From the NCBI GenBank assembly GCA_024372625.1, contig CP099603.1, forward strand, positions 124,001 to 188,000: a DNA stretch of 64,000 nucleotides, in the 5' to 3' direction. This document shows, piece after piece, positions 46,866 through 54,907 of this stretch. The notes beneath the pieces are model-generated. The model was not told where the DNA came from and did no database searches. It was given only the letters and a program-made list of their open reading frames with translations. Source of the DNA: Comamonadaceae bacterium OTU4NAUVB1 (GTDB lineage Bacteria; Pseudomonadota; Gammaproteobacteria; Burkholderiales; Burkholderiaceae_C). Both the position numbers and the translations under genes were made by a program. Position 1 is the stretch's first letter. Every line of letters starts with the position of its first letter.

Positions 46866-47712
46866 CGGAGCACTCCTGGGGTTGTGGAAGCGGCGAAGGC
46901 TAGCGCACTGTGGCGCCAGCGGCAATTGGTGCTGTCAGGGGCGTGTGCGCAGGGCATGACCCTGCAGCAGGCGCGTCGCACCCAGCGTGACCGCGCAGCC
47001 GTCGATCGGGTGAACCTGATCGGGCCTGACGCCCACCGACGCCGAACTGGCGTGTCGCTTCGGTGCCTTTCAGCGTCGACGTCTCGCGCACATGGCGACC
47101 GGCGGTGCTCCGCAGATCCGGCGCATGCCCCGGGACGCCAAGCTCGCCGAACCGCAGGCGGGGTCGTGCCGACAAGACCATGGACGCGCGCGACGTGTCG
47201 CTCTGCGCCCTGGAAACCACGGCCGTCGCGGCCGCATCGTTCAGGTCCTGCGATCGAGGCAGGTGGTGGAGCGCATGAATCTCGTGCTTCGTCAGCCCAG
47301 GCGCTGTGGAACATGCGCTGCAGCATCGACATGGATCGGTTGCACCTGCCGGAGCTGCTTCGCTGGGCGTCGCCGATACGGCACACGCATCCGTCCACTT
47401 CCCGCGCCTTTGCAAGCAGTCGACGAACGCGCGTTGCCGCCGATGTTCACGACGCTGGTCGAGCACGATCCATTGCATGCCGATCGCACCGAACATGCAC
47501 GCCAATCGGCGCTGGCGGATGTCGATGTCCGAATCCATGAGGTAAGCGGTCAGATGCACGGGCACGCGCGTGCACTGCCTCACGCGTCGGTTGCGCGGGA
47601 TGTCCTGGAAGCAGTTTGCAATTGGCTTCCGGCCGGGCGCTTATCCGATGTTGCCGGGCAGTCCCGAGCGGCGTCTTGTCCTCGCAGCGCGATCGCATGA
47701 CCAACCAGATTT
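46866..47712. other. about 850 bases without a convincing gene
   Basis: Frames of up to 228 codons exist on the minus strand (46900-47583) and overlap equally long frames on the plus strand. Composition is Arg/Ser/Ala-rich and unordered, and I recognise no motif. Local stretches such as MDSDIDIRQRRLACMFGAIG could be eroded coding sequence, but I cannot name a family. Confidence 0.45.
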
Positions 47713-48603
47713 TCAGCTTGCAGTCTTCGCGGCCACGCGATGCACCCACTCGACGAATGCTTCGACAGCGGGTCGCTTGGCATGACGGACCGGATAGACC
47801 ACGAAGTGTCCCTTGATCGGAATGGCCATGGTCTGCGGAAAAACAGGTTTCAGTTTTCTCTCGGCGATGTGCGAGGCTGCGATCGTGGAACTCTCCAGCG
47901 CAATGCCGAGACCCAACGTGGCCGCATCCAAGGCCATCTGCGCGCGGTCGAAGCGCACGGCGAACACGTCGGGCGAACGCCGGTCCGTGAACCGCAGGAA
48001 CCAATCCGGCCATTGCACCACGCTCACATTGCTCTGGATCAATGGAAGCTCGAACAGCTGCTCCGGCCTCTTCAGCTTGTGTTCCCGGATGAAGCTGGGG
48101 CTGGCCAGCGGAAGCACTTTCTCCTCGAACAATGGCTCGACGATCAGGTCCGGCCAATGAGGAACGCCGTAGCGGATGTCGACGTCGGCCTGGCCGAGCG
48201 CGAAGTCGCTCGTTGTATGCGCAGCGGACAGGTTCAGCGAGATCTCGGGATGCTCCTGTGAAAAAGCGCGCAGCCTGGGCATGAGCCAGAGGCTGGCGAT
48301 GCTCGGCGCCGAGTGGACGAAGAGGCTGTTGCCGTTGCCTTGGCGCAGGTCGTCGGTCGCGGACGACAGCGCCATCAGCGCACCGGAGACGCGGCGTTGG
48401 TACGTCTCCCCAGCGACGCTGAGCCTGACGCCGTGCGCGCTGCGTTCGAACAGGCGGACCCCGAGTTGCGCCTCCAACCTGGAAATCTGATGACTCACCG
48501 CAGAGGCGGTCAGGTGGAGTTCGGACGCCGCAATGGCGAAGCTGCGCCGCCTCGCAACGGCCTCGAAAGCCAACAACGTGCTGATGGGTGGGATGGTGCT
48601 CAT
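47713..48603 (-). CDS. LysR-family transcriptional regulator (GcvA-like)
   Basis: 296 residues. HTH at 1-65 (LLAFEAVARRRSFAIAASELHLTASAVSHQISRLEAQLGVRLFERS), typical of the GcvA-like branch, then an effector domain (DVDIRYGVPHWPDLIVEPLFEEKVLPLASP). Divergent from the SDR/TRAP/transketolase operon across 115 bases containing a 25-bp inverted repeat, so it is the likely regulator of that operon. Confidence 0.92.
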   Translation of the reverse strand: MSTIPPISTLLAFEAVARRRSFAIAASELHLTASAVSHQISRLEAQLGVRLFERSAHGVRLSVAGETYQRRVSGALMALSSATDDLRQGNGNSLFVHSAPSIASLWLMPRLRAFSQEHPEISLNLSAAHTTSDFALGQADVDIRYGVPHWPDLIVEPLFEEKVLPLASPSFIREHKLKRPEQLFELPLIQSNVSVVQWPDWFLRFTDRRSPDVFAVRFDRAQMALDAATLGLGIALESSTIAASHIAERKLKPVFPQTMAIPIKGHFVVYPVRHAKRPAVEAFVEWVHRVAAKTAS

Positions 48604-48621
48604 CCTGGGGTCAACCCGGCT

Positions 48622-48646
48622 GTAAGGTGAAGGAACTTCATCTTAC
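48622..48646. promoter_or_regulatory. 25-bp inverted repeat in the lysR/SDR divergent promoter
   Basis: Arms GTAAGGTGAAG (48622-48632) and CTTCATCTTAC (48636-48646) are complementary at 10 of 11 positions around a GAA centre. It contains TGAAGGAACTTCA, a T-N11-A dyad of the LysR-box type, 19 bases in front of the lysR start and 73 bases before the SDR start. Likely the binding site of the adjacent LysR regulator. Confidence 0.7.
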
Positions 48647-48718
48647 TCTGACCAAACATCCCTTGTCGTCATCGTTGAGCCCACAAACAATCGCGTCGTT
48701 CACAAACAAGGAGACGTG

Positions 48719-49468
48719 ATGCTGTTGAAAGACAAGGTCGTGATGATCACCGGCGGCGCGGGCCTCAATGGCCTGGGCTATGCGACCGCCCGCAACATGG
48801 TCGAGCAGGGCGCGCGCGTGGTCATCCTCGACCTCGAGCGGGCCGACCCGGCCGGTGCCGCTTCGCGGCTCGGAGAAGGCCACCTCGGGCTGGTCGCCGA
48901 TGTGACGTCCAAGGCATCGTGCGAGGCCGCGGCCGCCGCGGTGCTCGAGACCTGCGGTCGGATCGACGTCCTCGTGAACAACGCGGGCATCACCCAACCC
49001 GTCAAGACGCTGGCGATCACCGGCGCCGACTACGACCGCATCCTGGACGTCAGCCTGCGCGGAACGCTCTACATGTCGCAGGCGGTCCTGCCGGCCATGC
49101 GCGAGCGGAAAGCGGGCTCGATCATCTGCATTTCCTCGGTATCGGCCCAGCGGGGAGGCGGCATTTTCGGCGGGCCTCACTACTCCGCGGCAAAGGCGGG
49201 CGTGCTCGGTCTGGCACGTGCCATGGCACGCGAATTCGGCATCGAGGGCATTCGCGTGAACAGCATCACGCCGGGTCTGGTGGAGACCGACATCACCCAA
49301 GGCAAGCTGAGCGACGCCCAGAAGACGCAGATCTCCGAAACCATCCCCCTGGCGCGTCTGGGCCGGCCCCAGGACGTCGCCGGTGCGTGCGTGTTTCTCG
49401 CCAGCGACCTGTCCGCCTACTGCACCGGCATCACGCTGGATGTGAACGGCGGCATGTTGATTCACTGA
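48719..49468 (+). CDS. short-chain dehydrogenase/reductase
   Basis: 249 residues of the classical SDR family: TGGAGLNGLG (11-20, TGxxxGxG), NNAG (87-90), Ser139/140, Tyr155 and Lys159 of YSAAK, and PGLVETDI. NAD(P)-dependent oxidation of an alcohol or reduction of a ketone. A GTG directly before the ATG is a possible start, but the ATG follows AAGGAG at good spacing. First gene of an operon with a TRAP transporter and a split transketolase, so it probably oxidises an imported polyol or sugar acid to a ketose. Confidence 0.9.
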   Translation: MLLKDKVVMITGGAGLNGLGYATARNMVEQGARVVILDLERADPAGAASRLGEGHLGLVADVTSKASCEAAAAAVLETCGRIDVLVNNAGITQPVKTLAITGADYDRILDVSLRGTLYMSQAVLPAMRERKAGSIICISSVSAQRGGGIFGGPHYSAAKAGVLGLARAMAREFGIEGIRVNSITPGLVETDITQGKLSDAQKTQISETIPLARLGRPQDVAGACVFLASDLSAYCTGITLDVNGGMLIH

Positions 49469-49491
49469 ACGTTCAGACGGAGACAAGAACC

Positions 49492-50484
49492 ATGAAGAAC
49501 AAGATCGTTGCACGCACCGTGCTGGCCATCGCGGTGGGCTGCCTCTGGGCGCCGCTGGCCGCCCAGGCGCAGGCCATCAAGCTCACGCTGGGCCATGGCG
49601 CCGCACCGGGCAACCCACGCCACGAAGCCGCCTTGAAGTTCGCCGAAGTCGCCAAGGCGCAGAGCGGTGGCCGGATCGAGGTGTCCGTGGCGCCGTCCGC
49701 TCAATTGGGCGACGACGCGGCCATGGTCACCGCGATCCGCACCGGGGCGCTCGATCTCTCGGCGAACTCGCAGGGCGCCGTCGCGACGGCGGTCCCTGAA
49801 TACGCGGCCTTCGGCATGCCGTTCCTGTTCTCCACTCCGGCGGACGCCTTCAGACTGCTCGATGGCGCGCTGGGCAAGGAACTGGCCGACAAGTCCGTGG
49901 CCAAGGGCATGGTGGTACTGGGCTACTGGGACAACGGCATCCGCCACATGACCAACAGCAAGCGCCCGATCGTCAAGGTGGACGACATGAAGGGGCTCAA
50001 GATGCGCACCCCACCGGATGCCGTGCTGGTGGACATCATGCAAGCCCTCGGTGCCGACGCGCAGCAGATCAAGTTCGCCGAGCTCTACGTGGCGCTGCAG
50101 CAGGGTGTGGTCGACGGCCAGGAGAACCCGCTGGTCAACTTCCACGCCAGCAAGCTGTACGAGGTCCAAAAGCATCTGGCGCTCACCAGCCACATGTTCC
50201 AGATGACCCCGCTCCTCATGAGCAAGCGCAGTTGGGATCGGCTGACCAACGACGATCGCAAGGCGCTGACCGAGGCGGCCGCAGAGGCCACGACGCTGCA
50301 GCGAAAGCTGTCGCAGGACGCCGACGACAAGCTGCTCGACGACCTCAGGGCCAAGGGCGTGCAGGTGACCAAGGTCGACAAGGCGGAATTCGCCAAGGCG
50401 ACGGCGGTCGTGGACGCCAAATGGCGCAGCGGCCCCATCGGCCCCTACGTGACCAAGGTGATCGATTCGGCGCGCACGCGCTGA
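49492..50484 (+). CDS. TRAP transporter substrate-binding protein (DctP type)
   Basis: 330 residues. Signal peptide MKNKIVARTVLAIAVGCLWAPLAAQAQA, then IKLTLGHGAAPGNPRHEAALKFAEV, FGMPFLFSTPADAF, and the conserved MKGLKMRTPPDAVLVDIMQALGADA and AELYVALQQGVVDGQENPLVNF (the arginine in MRTP binds a carboxylate in the family). It captures an organic acid or sugar acid in the periplasm for the DctQ and DctM proteins encoded downstream. Confidence 0.93.
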   Translation: MKNKIVARTVLAIAVGCLWAPLAAQAQAIKLTLGHGAAPGNPRHEAALKFAEVAKAQSGGRIEVSVAPSAQLGDDAAMVTAIRTGALDLSANSQGAVATAVPEYAAFGMPFLFSTPADAFRLLDGALGKELADKSVAKGMVVLGYWDNGIRHMTNSKRPIVKVDDMKGLKMRTPPDAVLVDIMQALGADAQQIKFAELYVALQQGVVDGQENPLVNFHASKLYEVQKHLALTSHMFQMTPLLMSKRSWDRLTNDDRKALTEAAAEATTLQRKLSQDADDKLLDDLRAKGVQVTKVDKAEFAKATAVVDAKWRSGPIGPYVTKVIDSARTR

Positions 50485-50539
50485 CCCTGGCAGACCGGTT
50501 CGCGGATGCGCCGCGAATCGACATTTCCGGAGACAAACA

Positions 50540-51058
50540 ATGAACGCGATTGAACGTGGCGTGGCCGCGCTGTGTCAGGTCGTACTGTGGATCAGTACGT
50601 CCGTCATCTTCCTCATCCTGGTGGCGAATACCGTGCTGCGCTACGCCACCGGTGCCAGTCTGCAATGGGCCAACGAGGTACCGGAAGTTCTCTTCCCGTG
50701 GCTGGTGATGTCCGGTGTGGTCCTGGCCGCGCTGCAGGGCGCCCACATCACGACGACCTTCCTGATGGACGCGGTGTCGGCCGGTGCACGCCGCGTGGTC
50801 GCCACGCTGTCCTGGCTCGCCGTCGCCGGCCTCTATGCCACGTTGGCGACGGCCACGTTCCGCATGCTGGAGATCGTGCACGACGAGAAGTCGCCCATGC
50901 TGCAGATCCCGGGCTCGCTGACCTACGGGTGCGTGATGGCCGGCATGGCGCTGCTGTCCTTGCTGGCCTTGCAATCGGCTTGGTTCAGTTGGAACGCCCA
51001 GCCGGCCTCACCCCCGGACCCCGAAGCCGACCCCGCCGTGCCGGTGGCGCATTGGTAA
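50540..51058 (+). CDS. TRAP transporter small permease (DctQ type)
   Basis: 172 residues with four hydrophobic helices; VLWISTSVIFLILVANTVLRYATGASLQWANEVPEVLFPWLVMSG contains the WANEV-PxxLFPW signature of DctQ subunits. It couples the receptor to the large permease. Located between the receptor (55 bases upstream) and dctM-like gene (20 bases downstream). Confidence 0.92.
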   Translation: MNAIERGVAALCQVVLWISTSVIFLILVANTVLRYATGASLQWANEVPEVLFPWLVMSGVVLAALQGAHITTTFLMDAVSAGARRVVATLSWLAVAGLYATLATATFRMLEIVHDEKSPMLQIPGSLTYGCVMAGMALLSLLALQSAWFSWNAQPASPPDPEADPAVPVAHW

Positions 51059-51078
51059 GCGGTCTCTGAGAGAACATC

Positions 51079-52338
51079 ATGAGTGCCTTGATTCTTCTTG
51101 TCTTCATGGGTGCGGCGTGCATCGCCATGCCCATCGCCCATGCGTTGCTCATCGCGGCGATGGCTGCCGCGGCGACCTCCGACCGTGTGCCGCTGGACCT
51201 GCTGGTGCAGCAGATGGTGGCCCAGGTGCAAAGCTTTCCGCTCATCGCGATCCCGTTCTTCATGTTGACGGGCTCCCTGATGATGGGCGGAAAGCTCGGC
51301 GCCGCGCTGGTGGGTGTGCTGTCCGCACTGATCGGCCGGTTCCACGGCGGCCCGGCGCAGGTCGGCGTCCTGTCGTCCACCCTGTTCGGCGGCGTCTCCG
51401 GCTCGGCCGTGGCGGACGCGTCGGCCATCGGCTCCCTGATGATTCCGTGGCACAAACGGCTGGGTTATCCGGCGGCGTTCTCGGCGGCGACGCTGGCGTC
51501 GGCAGCCACCATCGACATCCTGATTCCGCCCTCGATTCCGCTGATCCTCTACGCCTTGTCGGCGAACGCCTCGATCGCCGCGCTGTTCGTCGCCGGCATC
51601 CTGCCGGGTCTGGTGATGTGCGGGGGCTTCATGTTCATGTGCTGGTGGGTCGGCAAGCGGCGCAATTTCCCACGGGACCGGTCGCCGTTCGACCTGGCGG
51701 CCTTCCGCACGCACCTGCTCTATGCCTTGCCGGCCGTGCTGCTGCCCGTCCTGATCGTCGTCTTCCTGCGCTTCGGCATCGCGACGCCGACCGAGGTGGC
51801 CGTGCTGTCGACGCTCTATGCGGGGGTCGTGTCGGCGGTCGTCTACCGTGACCTCGGGCTCAGGCGGTTGCATGAAGCCGTCGTGCATGCCGGTCTGGCC
51901 ACCGGCGTGGTGTTGCTGGTGATCATGGCCTCGGCCGCGATCGGCTGGCTGCTCACGTTCGACCAGATGCCACAAGGCATCGTGGCGTGGGTGGGCGACA
52001 ACGTGCATCAGGCCTGGCTCGTGATCTTCATGATGAACCTGATGATGCTGTTCGTGGGCATGTTCATCGACCTGCCGGCGGCAGTGCTCCTGCTGACCCC
52101 CGTCTTCGTGCCGTTGGCCACCGCGGTCGGCATGGACCTCACGCAGCTCGGAATCATGATGGTCGTGAACCTGGCCATCGGGCTGTACACGCCGCCGGTG
52201 GGCACCACGCTGTTCATCACCAGCGCGCTGGCCAAGGTCAAGGTCGGCCAGACGGTGCGCGAACTCGGGCCGTTCTACCTGGTCGCCTTCGGCGTGCTGG
52301 CACTCGTCTCCTATGTCCCCGCCTTCATCCTGCGCTGA
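51079..52338 (+). CDS. TRAP transporter large permease (DctM type)
   Basis: 419 residues, about 12 helices, with family patterns LIAIPFFMLTGSLMMGGKLG, LFGGVSGSAVADASAIGSLMIP, TIDILIPPSIPLILYAL and GLYTPPVGTTLFITSALAKV. This is the Na+-driven translocation subunit. It completes the TRAP set of this operon. Confidence 0.93.
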   Translation: MSALILLVFMGAACIAMPIAHALLIAAMAAAATSDRVPLDLLVQQMVAQVQSFPLIAIPFFMLTGSLMMGGKLGAALVGVLSALIGRFHGGPAQVGVLSSTLFGGVSGSAVADASAIGSLMIPWHKRLGYPAAFSAATLASAATIDILIPPSIPLILYALSANASIAALFVAGILPGLVMCGGFMFMCWWVGKRRNFPRDRSPFDLAAFRTHLLYALPAVLLPVLIVVFLRFGIATPTEVAVLSTLYAGVVSAVVYRDLGLRRLHEAVVHAGLATGVVLLVIMASAAIGWLLTFDQMPQGIVAWVGDNVHQAWLVIFMMNLMMLFVGMFIDLPAAVLLLTPVFVPLATAVGMDLTQLGIMMVVNLAIGLYTPPVGTTLFITSALAKVKVGQTVRELGPFYLVAFGVLALVSYVPAFILR

Positions 52339-52368
52339 CCTCTTCTTCACTCTTCAGGAACGCTCGAA

Positions 52369-53205
52369 ATGACGAACCTCTCCGACGCACCCGCGCACCT
52401 CGCGCAGTGCGCCTACCGCATCCGCCGCTACGCCCTGCGCATGGGCGAGGTCCAGGGCCAGGGCTACATCGGTCAGGCCCTGGGATGGGCGGACGTGCTG
52501 GCGGTCGCCTACGGCCATGCATTGAAGTTCAGGGCCGATGAGCCCGACTGGGAGGGTCGTGACCGCTTCCTGCTCTCGCACGGCCACTACGCCATCGCCT
52601 TCTACGCCGCGCTGATCGAGGCGGGCATCATTCCTCAGGACGAACTGGAGAGCTACGGCAGCGACGACAGCCGACTGCCCATGTCGGGAATGGCGACCTA
52701 CACGCCGGGCATGGAGATGTCGGGTGGATCACTGGGTCAAGGACTGCCCATCGGCGTGGGCATGGCCCTGGCGCTGCGGCTGAAGAAGAACCCGGCGTTC
52801 GTCTACAACTCGATGTCGGATGGAGAACTGGACGAAGGCTCGACCTGGGAAGCCGCCCTCGGCGCCGCACACCATGGCCTGTCCAACCTGATCTGTCTGG
52901 TGGACATCAACAACCAGCAAGCCGACGGTCCCTCGGGAAAGGTCATGGGATTCGAACCCCTCGCCGACAAGTGGGCCGCTTTCGGCTGGCATGTCCAGCG
53001 CGTGGACGGCAACGACCTTTCCGCCGTGATCGCCGCGTTCGACATCGCGCGCGCGCTGAAGGACCCCAAGCCGCGCGTCATCCTCTTCGACACCCTGATG
53101 GGCAAGGGCGTGCCCTTCCTGGAGCAGCGCGACAAGAACCATTTCATACGCGTCGACCCGCCCGAGTGGCAGCAGGCGCTCGACCATCTCGACCAGTCCC
53201 AGTGA
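52369..53205 (+). CDS. transketolase N-terminal subunit
   Basis: 278 residues equal to the ThDP/pyrophosphate half of transketolase: RDRFLLSHGHYAIAFYAAL (HGH at 71-73), SGGSLGQGLPIGVGMALALRL, and the ThDP motif MSDGELDEGSTWEAALGA ... DINNQQADG (DGE at 151-153, NN at 181-182). Split transketolases of this type are often catabolic enzymes with non-standard ketose substrates. Its partner subunit follows after 13 bases. No kinase is encoded beside it. Confidence 0.93.
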   Translation: MTNLSDAPAHLAQCAYRIRRYALRMGEVQGQGYIGQALGWADVLAVAYGHALKFRADEPDWEGRDRFLLSHGHYAIAFYAALIEAGIIPQDELESYGSDDSRLPMSGMATYTPGMEMSGGSLGQGLPIGVGMALALRLKKNPAFVYNSMSDGELDEGSTWEAALGAAHHGLSNLICLVDINNQQADGPSGKVMGFEPLADKWAAFGWHVQRVDGNDLSAVIAAFDIARALKDPKPRVILFDTLMGKGVPFLEQRDKNHFIRVDPPEWQQALDHLDQSQ

Positions 53206-53218
53206 GGAGCAGATCCCG

Positions 53219-54232
53219 ATGAACACGCCCATCACGCCCATCACGCCCGTGAAGCCGAGGTTGACCACCTCGGCGATGATTGCTTCGATCGCGGCCGAAG
53301 GCCAACGCGTCAAGGCCGCGCCTTTCGGCAAAGCACTCGTCGAACTGGCACGCGACCGGCCCGACATCGTCGGCCTGACCGCGGACCTCGCCAAGTACAC
53401 CGACCTGCACCTGTTCGCCCAGGCCCATCCCGAGCGATTCTTCCAGATGGGGATGGCGGAGCAGCTGCTGATGGCGGCCGCCGGCGGCATGGCGAAGGAA
53501 GGCTTCGTTCCTTTCGCCACGACCTACGCCGTGTTCGGCACGCGACGCGCGTACGACTTCATCCATCAGGTGATCGCGGAAGAAAATCTCAACGTCAAGA
53601 TCTGCTGTGCCCTGCCGGGTCTGACGACGGGCTATGGCCCCAGTCATCAGGCGACCGAAGACCTCGCGATGATGCGCGGCATTCCTGGCCTCACGATCGT
53701 CGACCCGTGCGATGCACTGGACATCGAGCAGGCCGTTCCACAGATCGCCGCGCACGCGGGACCGGTCTACATGCGCCTGGCGAGAGGCAATGTGCCCCTG
53801 GTCCTGGACGAGTACGACTACAGGTTCGAGCTCGGCAAGGCCAAGCTGCTGCGCGGCGGCTCGGACGTGCTGGTCATCTCCAGCGGGTTCATGACCATGC
53901 GCTCGCTCGAAGCGGCGGCGCAGCTCGGATCGGATGCGGTGGACGTCGCGGTCCTCCATGTGCCCACCATCAAGCCCCTGGACGAACAGACGATTCTCGA
54001 CGAGGTCGGCCGGCCGGGTCGCCTGGTCGTGGTGGCGGAAAACCATTCGGTCATCGGCGGCCTGGGCGAGGCGATCGCGTCGCTGCTCATGCGCACCGGG
54101 GTTTTCCCCGCCTACCGACAGATCGCGCTGCCCGACGCGTTTCTCGACGCCGGCGCACTTCCGACGCTCCACGACCGCTATGGCATCTCGACGGATGCCG
54201 TCTGCCGGAAAATCAAGGAATGGCTGCGCTGA
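53219..54232 (+). CDS. transketolase C-terminal subunit
   Basis: 337 residues holding the Pyr and C-terminal domains: FGKALVELARDRPDIVGLTADLAKYTDLHLFAQAHPERFFQMGMAEQ (Glu of MAEQ activates ThDP), TTYAVFGTRRAYDFIHQVIAEENL, GPSHQATEDLAMMRGIPGLTIVDPCD, then DVAVLHVPTIKPLDEQTI and a C-terminal GISTDAV-type segment. Together with the preceding gene it forms one functional transketolase. Confidence 0.93.
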   Translation: MNTPITPITPVKPRLTTSAMIASIAAEGQRVKAAPFGKALVELARDRPDIVGLTADLAKYTDLHLFAQAHPERFFQMGMAEQLLMAAAGGMAKEGFVPFATTYAVFGTRRAYDFIHQVIAEENLNVKICCALPGLTTGYGPSHQATEDLAMMRGIPGLTIVDPCDALDIEQAVPQIAAHAGPVYMRLARGNVPLVLDEYDYRFELGKAKLLRGGSDVLVISSGFMTMRSLEAAAQLGSDAVDVAVLHVPTIKPLDEQTILDEVGRPGRLVVVAENHSVIGGLGEAIASLLMRTGVFPAYRQIALPDAFLDAGALPTLHDRYGISTDAVCRKIKEWLR

Positions 54233-54461
54233 GGCGACCGGGCCCTGCCATGGCCAGGCGCATCACTGCGGCGTCTTCAGCCTGTCTGCGGGCTGGGTCT
54301 CCATCGCAGCCGTGAGGGCCGGTCGGCAGGGCTCGCTCGCCCCTCGCTGACGTGCCGGACCCGCGGCGTGCTCACGCCGAAGCGCGCAGCCGCCGGCAGC
54401 GCTGGCAGCCCGCCCCGCAACGCGGACCACGACGGGCGGCCATGGTTCACCGATGGCCCTG

Positions 54462-54845
54462 TCACTTGATGGCGAAGCGCACCGTCGTCGTCTTGCTGCC
54501 GTCGGTGACCATGGCCACGGCCTTGGCGCCCTTGTCCAGGGTCACGCCTTTGGCTTCGAGCCTGTTGCCGCCGGCCGGGGTCAGCGGCACCTCGGACTTG
54601 TCGCTGCCCCGGAGCACGGTGAGCTTGCCGCTCAGCGTCCTGGTGTCGTAGGCCTTGTCGTGGTCGTCGACGTACAGCGCCGCGCCGTCGGGCGTCGCGA
54701 CGAGTTCGAACGACAGGTCGTTGGCGCTCTGCACGACACCGCCGTGCCGGGCGGCGGCAGTGCCATGGGCCGACACGGTGGCAGCGCCCAGCGTGGCGGC
54801 GCTCAGCAGCAGGGTGGCGAGCAGGCGGGAGAAATTGCGGGTCAT
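54462..54845 (-). CDS. small periplasmic protein of the metal-efflux operon
   Basis: 127 residues: signal peptide MTRNFSRLLATLLLSAATLGAATVSA, then HGTAAARHGGVVQSANDLSFELVATPDGAALYVDDHDKAYDT and KGVTLDKGAKAVAMVTDGSKTTTVRFAIK. The His-containing N-terminus followed by a small beta-rich domain resembles proteins found at the end of Burkholderiales czc-like operons. It lies 62 bases after czcA and is probably a periplasmic metal-binding accessory; no activity is known to me. Confidence 0.75.
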   Translation of the reverse strand: MTRNFSRLLATLLLSAATLGAATVSAHGTAAARHGGVVQSANDLSFELVATPDGAALYVDDHDKAYDTRTLSGKLTVLRGSDKSEVPLTPAGGNRLEAKGVTLDKGAKAVAMVTDGSKTTTVRFAIK

Positions 54846-54907
54846 GAGAGGATTCCTTGGATCGGAGCGGTTGCGGGAAGAAGGACGGGCGTGCGGGAGG
54901 GTGGACG

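Noticed and set aside
46900..47583. 228-codon minus-strand frame between the lipoprotein and the LysR gene
   Set aside because: No signal, domain or ribosome-binding site, and equal-length frames overlap on the other strand; recorded only as an unexplained stretch.
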